Shown here: positions 1-8,324 of the stretch, one piece after another
Numbering within the stretch: position 1 is the first letter of the stretch
Layout of the letters: each line of letters opens with the position of its first letter
Assembly: GCA_020633235.1 (NCBI GenBank)
Contig: JACKEA010000004.1
Coordinates: 62,001-126,000, forward strand
Source of the DNA: Polyangiaceae bacterium
Lineage (GTDB): Bacteria; Myxococcota_A; Polyangia; Polyangiales; Polyangiaceae
Direction: 5' to 3'
DNA length: 64,000 bases
Notes under the pieces: model-generated
What the model saw: only the letters and a program-made list of their open reading frames with translations
Told to the model about the DNA's origin: nothing
Databases searched by the model: none
Program-made: the position numbers and the translations under genes

Positions 1-15
1 TGTCGGCTGCGTGAG

Positions 16-1713
16 TCAGCGCTTCGTGTAGCGCGCCGTCCAGTACGCCACGCGAAAGTCCACGCCGGAGTACAGCGGAGAGCCATCCGACGGCGAGTCC
101 ACGGCGTAGGGATTGCTGCGCCAGTAGTAGTTGCTGGGCGGTCGCGTGCGCATGGGCAGGGGCGCGGCGGCGACCAGCTCGTTCCCGCGGCCCACGTAGC
201 CCAAGAGCTCGAGCTCGGTTCCGTCGTCCGCAATGCAGCTACCGCTGGCGATCTCGGCGTCGTCACAGTTCACTCGCGTGGGAGCGAAATAGGGCGGGGG
301 TGCGAGCTCGGTCAGGGACTCCACCGCGCGGGCCAGCGCGTCTTCGTCCACCGCTGCGTCGGGCTCGCGGAACGCGCTGCTGCCGCTCTGGGCCGCCACG
401 TAGGTGAGGTCGTAGTAGCTCTGCTTCTGCTCCAGCGGTTGCCGGTCCTTGCCCGGTCGGGCGTAGAGGGACGTCTCCACCGCTTCGCGGATCACACTGC
501 GGGCCTCTTCGTCACACAGGTAGCGGGTGCCGAGCCAGCCTCCGATGAACGCCATGTTGTAGGACGAGTAGTTGGACTTCACGTCCAGATCGACGCCCAG
601 CATGTTGTCCCGTGCCATCCGATGCAGACCGCGCTCTGCGAGGAGATCCTTCTTCAGGTAGGCGTCCAGCTCCGGATCCTCGGAGACGTACGCCAGCGCC
701 GCGACGATGCCGACGGCGAGGATGCCGTTGAAGCCGTTCTGGGCGCCGTCGACGTACAAGCGGTCGATGGAGTTCTCGTTCAGGATGCCGTGATAGGTGC
801 GGCGGCCATCCGGATCCTTGATCTCGAGGTCGTAGCCCTCTTCCCCCACTTCCATCAGGGCGTGACCGAGCGCCCGGGCATCGGCCTGGAGCCGCTGCTT
901 CTTGTCCTCGGCGAAGGCCGGATCCCTGGCGATCGCCTCCCACGCCGAGGCGTAACCCAGCACCCAGCCGGAGTACATGTCGCGGCTGCAGGAGTCCTCC
1001 CAGATCACGCCCGGAAACTCCCCGCCGGAGTTGTCCTGCCGCCAGGTGCCGTTGTTCTTGTCGGTGGGCAGCGGCGCGCCGCTGCCGTCGAACAGCGGCG
1101 TGGTCGTGTTTGCGCCTTCCCCCGGGAGCTCCGTCAGAGCGAAGCCGCGGGCCAGGCCGCCGGGGATGCCGGTGATGGCGGTGACCATGTGCAGCACGTC
1201 CAGGTCCGCGTCCAAGTACTGCCGGGCGCGCTCCACGTCGTCGCAGGCGGCGCCCTGGTCCCGAAGCGTGGCATAGCGAAACGCGTCCGCCGCGACGCCC
1301 GCGCCGGCATACATGCCCGCGGTCTTGCCGAAGCTGTCGACAGCGCTGACCACCGAGCGGCCGGCGAAGGACTCGAAGTCCCATTCGCTGCCGGCCACGA
1401 AGTCCGTGATGAGCTGGCGATCTTCGGTGCGGGTGGGCGCGACGGACAGGTCCGCCGTGACGTGGGTGCCGTAGGCGTTGAGCCCGTGAAACTGACGTTC
1501 GAGGCGCGTGGCGTGGTCGTTCAGCGCGGCGTCGAAGCTCCCTTCCGCGGGGCCCGGGATCAGGCCGTGCCAGTCGTAGTTGCCCGAGTCGCAGGCGACC
1601 GTCTTGGCCGCCAACGTGGTGCAGCCGGAAGCCTTCGGTGTGGGCGCTTCTTCGCCGCTGCACGCGACGACGAGCAGCACGAGCCCCATGGTTCCGCGCC
1701 GAGCCAACACCAT
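16..1713 (-). CDS. Secreted lipoprotein, 565 aa, function unknown
   Basis: The N-terminus carries a short hydrophobic stretch ending in a lipobox (VVAC, Cys18), so the protein is probably exported and lipidated. Met9 (1689) would give a tighter signal peptide and may be the true start. The rest is a soluble 540-residue domain rich in Asp, Tyr and Trp, with paired helical segments such as DMYSGWVLGYASAWEAI and YNMAFIGGWLGTRYLC that resemble an alpha/alpha-toroid fold; that fold guess is inference only and no catalytic motif is recognised. It starts 7 bp after the stop of the esterase-like gene and is probably the last gene of a three-gene minus-strand operon (2853 to 16). Confidence 0.8.
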   Translation of the reverse strand: MVLARRGTMGLVLLVVACSGEEAPTPKASGCTTLAAKTVACDSGNYDWHGLIPGPAEGSFDAALNDHATRLERQFHGLNAYGTHVTADLSVAPTRTEDRQLITDFVAGSEWDFESFAGRSVVSAVDSFGKTAGMYAGAGVAADAFRYATLRDQGAACDDVERARQYLDADLDVLHMVTAITGIPGGLARGFALTELPGEGANTTTPLFDGSGAPLPTDKNNGTWRQDNSGGEFPGVIWEDSCSRDMYSGWVLGYASAWEAIARDPAFAEDKKQRLQADARALGHALMEVGEEGYDLEIKDPDGRRTYHGILNENSIDRLYVDGAQNGFNGILAVGIVAALAYVSEDPELDAYLKKDLLAERGLHRMARDNMLGVDLDVKSNYSSYNMAFIGGWLGTRYLCDEEARSVIREAVETSLYARPGKDRQPLEQKQSYYDLTYVAAQSGSSAFREPDAAVDEDALARAVESLTELAPPPYFAPTRVNCDDAEIASGSCIADDGTELELLGYVGRGNELVAAAPLPMRTRPPSNYYWRSNPYAVDSPSDGSPLYSGVDFRVAYWTARYTKR

Positions 1714-1720
1714 TGAAACT

Positions 1721-2470
1721 CTACTTGCCGGAGCTGGTCTTTGAAAGGAACTGGAAGGCTTCTCGCATCTGCGCGTCCGTCATGGAGTGGCCGAGCTTCT
1801 TCCTTTCCACGACCTTGCGCGGCCAGTGCATCACGGCGAGCTCGTGCGCCAAGCGCATCGGATCCTTCCGACTCTTGTCCTTCTTGCCGTAGCCCACGTA
1901 GATGGGCGGCTTGGGGTGCGTGCCGCGGGCCCAACGTGCGGAGCCTTTGGGCGCAGCGCCCCCGGCGAAGGTGGCGTAGCCCGCGACCGGAAGCTTGCCT
2001 CGGAGGGCGAGGGAAGAAACGTAGTAGGCACCCGCGGAGAAGCCCCACACGTACACTCTCTCGAAGGGCTTTCCGTTTCGCTGTTCCAGAGCCTCGCGGG
2101 CGGCTTGCCATTCCCCCAAGACATCGCTCTCGAGCGCTGCTTGGTCCTTCACCGAAGTGGGCCAGTTGAAGAGATCGCCCCGGAGCACGCGACCCCGCGG
2201 CATGATCACGTCGAAGCCGTTGGCGTTGGCGCCGCGCACCAGAGTGCGCTCACCGTCGTGCTGCCAGCGGGTGCCGACCTTGGTGAGCCCGTGCAGGAAG
2301 ACGACCAGCGTGTCGTGGCTGCTCTTCTTGGGCGCGAAGTGGCAGACCGTGGGCGACAGCTCTTCGATGCCGTCGCCCGGATAGCACCAGGGAGGCGCTT
2401 CTTCCGCCCGCAGGCGTGGTGCCGCCAGCAGCAATGCCACGAGAGCAACTGCGAGCGCACCGCGAGTCAC
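1721..2470 (-). CDS. Secreted alpha/beta hydrolase (PHB depolymerase/esterase-like)
   Basis: GTG start at 2470 overlaps the TGA of the upstream gene (GTGA), which favours this start over an ATG 75 bases further upstream inside that gene. A signal peptide (ALAVALVALLLAAPRLRAEE) precedes a classic alpha/beta hydrolase: FLHG oxyanion-type motif near residue 60, nucleophile elbow GFSAG with Ser145, an Asp in the KKDKS region and a His in KKLGHSMTD. The layout resembles feruloyl esterase/PHB-depolymerase-like enzymes, so an ester-hydrolysing role outside the cytoplasm is likely but the substrate is unknown. It is translationally coupled to the small Cys-containing protein upstream and followed after 7 bp by a lipoprotein. 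Confidence 0.85.
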   Translation of the reverse strand: MTRGALAVALVALLLAAPRLRAEEAPPWCYPGDGIEELSPTVCHFAPKKSSHDTLVVFLHGLTKVGTRWQHDGERTLVRGANANGFDVIMPRGRVLRGDLFNWPTSVKDQAALESDVLGEWQAAREALEQRNGKPFERVYVWGFSAGAYYVSSLALRGKLPVAGYATFAGGAAPKGSARWARGTHPKPPIYVGYGKKDKSRKDPMRLAHELAVMHWPRKVVERKKLGHSMTDAQMREAFQFLSKTSSGK

Positions 2471-2853
2471 TCCGGCCGGTACTCCGCCTGTCCCGTGAAG
2501 TGCAGCACGCGCGAGCAGGTCCCCAGGCCCAAGGTGCCGCTGCACGGATCGTCTCCAGTGAACTCGAGCTCGTGCGCCGCGAGCGCATGCATGATCGCGT
2601 GGGTGACGTCATGCTCGCTCTCCGTGCAGCGGGGATCCCCGCAGGGCAGCAGGAACAGCGCGGGGGCGTGCTCGATCACGATCTTCCGGGTGTACTTGAC
2701 CTGAGAGCCACCGCCGCTGGGTTGGTCCACGATGTTCAGACGCAGGCTCGTGAGCTCGGGAACGGCCTCGGAAAGCCGAGGAGCTTCGTCCTCCCGCTGT
2801 TTGCGGTCGGCATACCTTTGAGCAGCCGGACTCGGCTTTCCTCTGTGACGCAT
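2467..2853 (-). CDS. Conserved-looking small protein with Cys/His residues
   Basis: A 128-residue soluble protein without signal peptide. ATG at 2853 begins MRHRGKPSPAAQRYADRK; the open frame continues upstream only as antisense to the next gene, so this start is preferred. The C-terminal half has spaced Cys and His residues (PCGDPRC, HDVTHAIMHAL, DPCSG, GTCSR), which could bind a metal; this is inferred from spacing only. It lies first in a minus-strand operon and shares a 4-base GTGA overlap with the esterase-like gene. No known domain is recognised. Confidence 0.7.
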   Translation of the reverse strand: MRHRGKPSPAAQRYADRKQREDEAPRLSEAVPELTSLRLNIVDQPSGGGSQVKYTRKIVIEHAPALFLLPCGDPRCTESEHDVTHAIMHALAAHELEFTGDDPCSGTLGLGTCSRVLHFTGQAEYRPE

Positions 2854-2879
2854 GGTGTGGCGGACCTTAGCACTGGTCG

Positions 2880-3740
2880 TCACGGGCGGCGAAAGTGCTC
2901 GCGTAACGCACGATTCACCTCGTCGGAGCACTGAAACACCACTCCGTGGCCCGCCTCCGGCAGCTCCAGCAGTCGCGCGTTCGGGATGTCGCGGGCCAAG
3001 CGATCGCTGTTGGTCGGGCGCATCAGCAGGTCTCGCCCCGGACGGACGACGAGAGTGGGCAGCTCTATCTCCGCGAGTCGAGAGCGCACGTCGTGGAGCG
3101 TCACGGCCGCTAGCTGCGCTCTGAGCGTGCTCGGCGACGCGCGCACTCCCATCTGTTGCTCCATCCGCCGGGCCAGCGCTTCGGGGTCCGTCGAGCGAAC
3201 GAACGCATCCGGATACAAGAGCTTGACCAGGACGTCGCGACGGGTGGCCTGCGAGGCCAGGTTCGCGCGGGCGAAGTAGTAGATGCCTCGCAGTGTCGGC
3301 AGCTTGGACAGGACGCCGCCCGGCGTGGTGGCAATCAGCGTGAGGGTGGACAGCCGCTCGGGCTCCGCCAGCGCCAGGTGCTGCGCGACCATGCCACCCA
3401 TGCTCACCCCCACCAGGTGGACGCGCTCGTTCCAGTTCAAGGCATCGAGCACCCGGCTCGCGTCGTGAGCCATGTCCGCCATGGTCCACGGGCCCGGCGG
3501 CCGGTCGCTGTCGCCGATTCCGCGGGCGTCGAACCAAGCCAGCCGATGATCTTTGCCCAGGCCGTCGATCTGCGGCTGCCACACCCGACCCCGCATCCCG
3601 TATCCCATCACGAGCAAGACTCGCGGGGCGGCTTCAGGGCCGGTGGTTTCGTATCGAAGACGGGGAGCGCTCGGGGTCAGGGGCACGGAGCGAACATAGC
3701 GCAGCAGCTGTGGGCTCCATACGACGCTTGGCGTGCGCAT
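2880..3740 (-). CDS. Alpha/beta fold hydrolase
   Basis: A 286-residue cytoplasmic alpha/beta hydrolase. Visible features: VMGYGMRG oxyanion-hole segment (about 44-51), strand-turn GVSMGG with nucleophile Ser113, acid Asp237 in RPGRDLL and His265 in PEAGHGVVF. The sequence DARGIGDSDRP at about 71 is typical of the haloperoxidase/3-oxoadipate enol-lactonase-like branch. The first 18 residues look weakly conserved, and a GTG at 3686 (PLTPSAPRLRYE) is an alternative start. Substrate cannot be deduced. It stands alone, 26 bp upstream of the small Cys protein operon and divergent from the HD-GYP kinase across about 200 bp. Confidence 0.85.
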   Translation of the reverse strand: MRTPSVVWSPQLLRYVRSVPLTPSAPRLRYETTGPEAAPRVLLVMGYGMRGRVWQPQIDGLGKDHRLAWFDARGIGDSDRPPGPWTMADMAHDASRVLDALNWNERVHLVGVSMGGMVAQHLALAEPERLSTLTLIATTPGGVLSKLPTLRGIYYFARANLASQATRRDVLVKLLYPDAFVRSTDPEALARRMEQQMGVRASPSTLRAQLAAVTLHDVRSRLAEIELPTLVVRPGRDLLMRPTNSDRLARDIPNARLLELPEAGHGVVFQCSDEVNRALREHFRRP

Positions 3741-3943
3741 CCCACATGATGGTCGTCAGCGCATCGAGAATCTTCGAGCCTGCTCTGCGACGCGCTCCGC
3801 ACTTCAGTCTTGGGGCCAAGATCCGTTCGACTGGTACGCGACTTGCTGTCCGCCGGAGTGCCAATGTGTTCAGCGCCAACAGTTGTCATTGCCCATCGTC
3901 AATTCGGGTGTGACGCTTCCCTTTTGCATCGGAGCGCGAGCTA

Positions 3944-6900
3944 GTGGATCCCTCGAATCGCCTGTTCAATGACGTCGTCCGCGCTCTGTCGATGGTGCTG
4001 GACTTCGACGAGGGGGAGAAGCTCTTTCATGCGTGGCGAACGGCCGTTTTGGCTCACGGGATCGCCGTCGAGCTGAAGCTGCCGGAGCCCGGGCTGCTCT
4101 ATCACGCGGGGCTCCTGCACGACATCGGCGCCATCGGGCTGCCGGACCACATCATCCATGTGGTCCATCGCGGGGACGCACGCAAGCAGGTGCAGCAGCA
4201 CGCGGAGCTGGGCGCCCGGATCGTCCAGCCTTTCGGCGTGCTGAAGCGCATCGCGCCCATCATCCAGGACCACCACGAGCGTTTCGACGGGCTCGGTTTC
4301 CCTTCCGGCAAGACCGGCGCGGAAATCTCCCTCCAGACGCAGGTGCTGGCGGCGGCAGACACCCTCGAGCTGGCGCTGCGGAACGTGGGGCGAGAGCGCC
4401 GCTACGCGGTCGCCTGCTCCACCACCTCCCACGAAAGCGGCCGGGCCTGGGCGCCGGAGGTGGCGGAAGCGGCGCTGGCGAGCATCGAGCGCGACCCGGC
4501 GGTGCTGGTCCGCCTGTTCGACGACCAACAGCTCGAGCGCATGGTCCGTTCGCTGGCCTACACTCCGCCGGAGCTCGAGAAGCTGGACCGACTCAATCTT
4601 CTCGGTCAGCTCTTGTGGGTCTTCGGGCACATCATCGACGCCAAGCACCCGTCCATGCTGGGGCACTCGCTGCGGGTGACCTACTTCGGATACGAAGTGG
4701 CTCGCGCCATCGGTGGAGAAGAGACCAACGTGTGGGACGTGCTGTGTGCGGGGCTCCTGCACGACGTCGGCAAGGTCGGAGTGCCGCGGAGCCTCCTGTG
4801 CAAGGCACATCTGGACGAAGACGACGCGCGGGTCATCCGCAAGCACGCGGAAGACACCATGAAGGTGATCTCGACCATCGAGGATCTGGCGCATTTGGCC
4901 TATCCCGCCGCGGCACACCACGAGTGGTACGACGGCACGGGCTACCCCGAAGGCAAGTCGGGGGAAGACATCCCGCTCTTGGGGCGGGTGCTGGCGTTTG
5001 CCGACACCTACGAGGGGCTCACCAACCCCAATCGCACGTCGCTGTCCCACGAGGCTGCGCTGGACGTGATCCGTGCTCGGGTGGGCACGCAGTTCGATCC
5101 GCACATCGCCGAAGCCGCCATTGCGGGGCTGGACGTGGCGGGCAAGGCCGCGCTCGGCGACCAGACGCTCATCAGCCGCTTCTCCCGTTCGCTGGAGGAC
5201 GACAACCTCGACGTGCGCACGCTGCTGACGGACTCCACGGAGCGCTTGAGCCTCACGCACCTGGGCGAGACCGGCGGCATGTTGGTGGAGGTGCCGCAGT
5301 GTCACCTGCTGAAGGTGGACGCGCGCCTACGGATCGCGTCCGGCGGAGGCGGCCTCGCAAAGCTCCTGTCCGTCGAGGAGTCCAGCGACCTCGGGGACTA
5401 CCTGGAGGACGCCAGCCGCGGCGAGCTGTTGGTTCGCATGGGCGGCCTGGAGCCGGACCGGCCGCTGACGCAGTACCTGTTCGCACGCGGTGGGACGCCG
5501 CTGGAAGTGCTGGTGGTGAAGCGCGGCGACGGGTTCGAGATGTTTCTGCGAACCGCGGAGGATCGCTTCCGCACCATGAAGCGCGTCGCTCAATACGATC
5601 GCAACTTCATGAGCAGCGCGGAAGCGACGTTCTTCACCGACACCACCGGGCGCATCGTGGACGTCAATCAGGCCTTCCTGAGCCTGTACGGCTATCGGAT
5701 GGACGAGGTCGTCGGGCAGACGCCCGGCATCTTGGAGGCGGAAGGCGACGTGGACCGCCTGGGACAGCTCCTGGCGCGCACCTGGGCCGGCGGATCCTGG
5801 GCGGGAGATCTGGTCACCCGCAAGCGCTCCGGCGAGCTTGTGACGGTTCAGTTCACCATCACGTCCGTGCGGGATGCCACGGGCAATCACGTCGGGCACA
5901 TCGGCCGCGCCGTGGACATCTCCGAGCGGCACCGCCTGGAGATGGAGCTGGAAGAGAAGAACGCCCAGCTCGAGCATCTCAGCAAGCTGAAGAGCGATCT
6001 GTTGGCCACCACCTCCCACGACCTCAAGTCGCCCATCGCCGCCCTCATCAGCTACGCGGACCTGCTCAAGGATCGCATCGGGGAAACCACGCGGGAAGAC
6101 GCCGAGAGGTTTCTGGCGCAGATGATCGCCTCCGGGCACCGGGCGCTGAATCTGATTGACGACCTGTTGGACCTCGAGCGAATCGACTCCGGCACCTTTG
6201 GCGTACACAAGCAGCCCGCGCGCTTGGACGACGCCCTCAGGCGCGCGCTGACGCTGCACGAGCCGGCAGCCCGCGCGAAGAACATGGAAGTCGACGTGCG
6301 GATCCAGGGCGCGAACCGCCGCTACGTCGCCGACGAATCCCGCATGGAGCAGCTGTTTTCCAATCTGATCTCCAACGCCATCAAGTTCTCGCCGCGAGAC
6401 AGCCGCGTTACCGTCAGCTACACGGATTCGGCACAGGGCCTGTGCGTCGAGGTGATCGACGAAGGACCCGGCATCCCGCCGGAGGCGCGGGACTCGATCT
6501 TCGACCGCTACTTCCAACTCGAAAAGAATCGGAAGCAGGGGCGCCGCGCAGGTTTGGGCCTGGGGCTCGCCATCGCCAAGGGCATCGTGAACGAGCATTC
6601 CGGAAGCATTCGGGTGTCGGGCGGACTCGAAGGTGGGAGTCGCTTCGTGGTGGAGCTGCCGCCGTGTGCCGTGGTGGACGAGCTCCGGGCGGTGATCGTG
6701 GCGGCTAACGGAGAGGTGGACGCGCTCACTCCGGGGCTCGAGCGCGTGGGGGTGGCGAGCTTCGTGGCCAGGACCCACGGCGACGTCAGCAACCTGCTGG
6801 CGACCGATCACGAGCCGAACCTCCTGTTCGTGAGTGAAGAGGCGGATCCCTCGGTGCGGGACGCCGCGCTGAGCGGTGTCGCCGGAAAGGCGAACGCGCC

Positions 6901-7045
6901 CCTCGTGGTGCTGTTCGCGGAGGACGAAGACGACGTCGACCACGGCGGTCGCCACGTGCTCAGCCCGCCGGTGTTGGACGTGGAGCTCGCGCAGCTGGCG
7001 CGACAGGCGCGGGGCTCTCGATCCCCGCAAGGAGTGACGGGATGA
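3944..7045 (+). CDS. Tandem HD-GYP / PAS / histidine kinase / degenerate receiver protein
   Basis: A 1033-residue multidomain signalling protein from a GTG start. Two HD-GYP-like modules come first: module 1 (about 30-160) with HD at 59-60, HH at 110-111 and DGLGFP in place of GYP; module 2 (about 215-400) with HD at 273-274, HHEWYDGTGYP at 325-335 and FADTYEGLT. A PAS domain follows (about 550-660), then HisKA with phosphoacceptor His692 in TTSHDLKSP, and a HATPase with N-box NLISNAIKF and G-boxes DEGPGIP and GLGLGLAIAK. The C-terminal 110 residues look like a receiver that has lost its acidic pocket. Known HD-GYP domains hydrolyse cyclic di-GMP, so this protein probably links c-di-GMP turnover to a phosphorelay. 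It overlaps the next response regulator by ATGA. Confidence 0.93.
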   Translation: MDPSNRLFNDVVRALSMVLDFDEGEKLFHAWRTAVLAHGIAVELKLPEPGLLYHAGLLHDIGAIGLPDHIIHVVHRGDARKQVQQHAELGARIVQPFGVLKRIAPIIQDHHERFDGLGFPSGKTGAEISLQTQVLAAADTLELALRNVGRERRYAVACSTTSHESGRAWAPEVAEAALASIERDPAVLVRLFDDQQLERMVRSLAYTPPELEKLDRLNLLGQLLWVFGHIIDAKHPSMLGHSLRVTYFGYEVARAIGGEETNVWDVLCAGLLHDVGKVGVPRSLLCKAHLDEDDARVIRKHAEDTMKVISTIEDLAHLAYPAAAHHEWYDGTGYPEGKSGEDIPLLGRVLAFADTYEGLTNPNRTSLSHEAALDVIRARVGTQFDPHIAEAAIAGLDVAGKAALGDQTLISRFSRSLEDDNLDVRTLLTDSTERLSLTHLGETGGMLVEVPQCHLLKVDARLRIASGGGGLAKLLSVEESSDLGDYLEDASRGELLVRMGGLEPDRPLTQYLFARGGTPLEVLVVKRGDGFEMFLRTAEDRFRTMKRVAQYDRNFMSSAEATFFTDTTGRIVDVNQAFLSLYGYRMDEVVGQTPGILEAEGDVDRLGQLLARTWAGGSWAGDLVTRKRSGELVTVQFTITSVRDATGNHVGHIGRAVDISERHRLEMELEEKNAQLEHLSKLKSDLLATTSHDLKSPIAALISYADLLKDRIGETTREDAERFLAQMIASGHRALNLIDDLLDLERIDSGTFGVHKQPARLDDALRRALTLHEPAARAKNMEVDVRIQGANRRYVADESRMEQLFSNLISNAIKFSPRDSRVTVSYTDSAQGLCVEVIDEGPGIPPEARDSIFDRYFQLEKNRKQGRRAGLGLGLAIAKGIVNEHSGSIRVSGGLEGGSRFVVELPPCAVVDELRAVIVAANGEVDALTPGLERVGVASFVARTHGDVSNLLATDHEPNLLFVSEEADPSVRDAALSGVAGKANAPLVVLFAEDEDDVDHGGRHVLSPPVLDVELAQLARQARGSRSPQGVTG

Positions 7046-8145
7046 TTGTCGTTGTAGACGACGAGCCTGTGGTGCTCGAGACGGTACAAGCAGCGCTCGG
7101 CCCAGCCGGCTTCGAGGTCCGCGGTTTCGCGAGCCCCCGGGCGGCCCTCGACTTCATGGCCAAGGTGGAGCCGGAGCTCGTGATCAGCGACGTCATGATG
7201 CCGGAGCTCGGGGGGCTCGAGCTCAAGCAGCACTACGCGCAGGCGTTCCCGGACCGGCGTACCCCCTTCGTGTTCCTTTCCTCGCTGGGCGAGGCGGACA
7301 ACATCGTCACGGGCCTCGCTGCGGGCGCGGACGACTACCTCACCAAGCCCATTCCTCCGGTCGTGTTGCGAGCCAAGGTGGAGCGGCTGCTGTCCCGCAT
7401 GAAGCAGGTTCGGGGCGCCACGTTCCGCGGGGATCTCGCGAAGTTCCCCTTCGTGAAGATCATGCAGTTCTGTGAGCTCAAGGGTTTGACGGGCGAGGTC
7501 GCCGTCCAGTCCGGCGATTTCGCGACCAAGCTGCGCTTTGCTGCCGGTGTGGTGCTGCCGGAGACGGCGCAAGGCGGCGAGGCGGATTTCGAACGCTTGC
7601 TGGAGCTGGAGGAAGGCACGTTCCGCATTCAGTCGGAGTCGGTCTCCTTCAGCGAGATCGCCGACGCGGCCGCCGACGAGCCCGAATCGGAGCCGGAGCC
7701 GTCTTCCACCACGGACGTGATGGGCCGTCTGTCCAGCGTGCAGGGTGGCGGCAAGGTGTTTCAGATCCAGACCGAGTTCGTGCGGCATCCCGAACAACGG
7801 GTCGTCAGCATCGTCGTGCTCGACGGTCGCACGCTCATGAAGCGGCGCAGCGATCCGCTGGTGGGCATGGACTACCGCGCCATCGATCAGATCATCGGCC
7901 GCCAGCATGCCGAGGTGGAAGCCAGCGTGTCGGAGCGTTTGGACAAGCTGCTCGGGAAGGCCCAGGGCGCAGGAGAGAGCCCCGCAGCCACGGCGGCGCA
8001 ACTCCTGGAAGACGGGCTCTCGCGCTACATGGCCAAGGACTACGCGGGAGCCATCGAGGTGTGGGAGCGCGCGCTCGCGCTCGATCCCGAGAACAAGACG
8101 TTGGCGTTCAATCTCGAGATCGTGAAGAAGAAGCTCGGGCAGTAG
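7042..8145 (+). CDS. Response regulator: REC + DUF4388-like + TPR tail
   Basis: A 367-residue protein whose ATG overlaps the stop of the HD-GYP kinase (ATGA), so the two are almost certainly partners. Residues 1-120 form a complete receiver: acidic pair Asp6/Asp7, phosphoacceptor Asp50 in VISDVMMP, and Lys102 in YLTKP. Residues about 125-215 resemble the DUF4388/PATAN-like module common in delta-proteobacterial regulators (RGDLAKFPFVKIMQFCEL, GLTGEVAV). An acidic linker and a second domain follow, and the last 40 residues form one TPR-like hairpin (YAGAIEVWERALALDPENK). There is no DNA-binding domain, so output is probably through protein contacts. Confidence 0.92.
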   Translation: MIVVVDDEPVVLETVQAALGPAGFEVRGFASPRAALDFMAKVEPELVISDVMMPELGGLELKQHYAQAFPDRRTPFVFLSSLGEADNIVTGLAAGADDYLTKPIPPVVLRAKVERLLSRMKQVRGATFRGDLAKFPFVKIMQFCELKGLTGEVAVQSGDFATKLRFAAGVVLPETAQGGEADFERLLELEEGTFRIQSESVSFSEIADAAADEPESEPEPSSTTDVMGRLSSVQGGGKVFQIQTEFVRHPEQRVVSIVVLDGRTLMKRRSDPLVGMDYRAIDQIIGRQHAEVEASVSERLDKLLGKAQGAGESPAATAAQLLEDGLSRYMAKDYAGAIEVWERALALDPENKTLAFNLEIVKKKLGQ

Positions 8146-8181
8146 CGCACAGGGCGGCGGCCACTCGACGTCCGCGAACGC

Positions 8182-8262
8182 GGAGTACCCGCGGCGCCTC
8201 GACAACAGAAGCTCCCATTCCAGTACTTCGAATCCTGGGTGTTGGCCCGGCGCGGTACCGAC
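8182..8262 (-). repeat. Diverged relative of the intergenic hairpin repeat
   Basis: Intergenic stretch between the response regulator and the FG-GAP lipoprotein. Read on the minus strand it has an outer arm GGTACCGCGCCGGGCCAACA, an inner loop region containing ATTCGAAG and a far arm that returns as CGCCGCGGGTAC. Arms and loop word resemble the better copies at 42.9-52.5 kb, but pairing is imperfect and the loop is longer, so this is assigned as a decayed or sub-family member. Confidence 0.4.
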
Positions 8263-8324
8263 GAGAAGCGAACGCCCCTTCACGGCGGCGCGCTCGGCAT
8301 GCGGCATCGTAGTATGCTTCGCTC

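Noticed and set aside
3941..5305. Long minus-strand open frame of 454 codons opposite the HD-GYP kinase
   Set aside because: It is antisense to a clearly coding gene, rich in Arg/His/Gln/Val, as expected for shadow frames in high-GC DNA; no domain.
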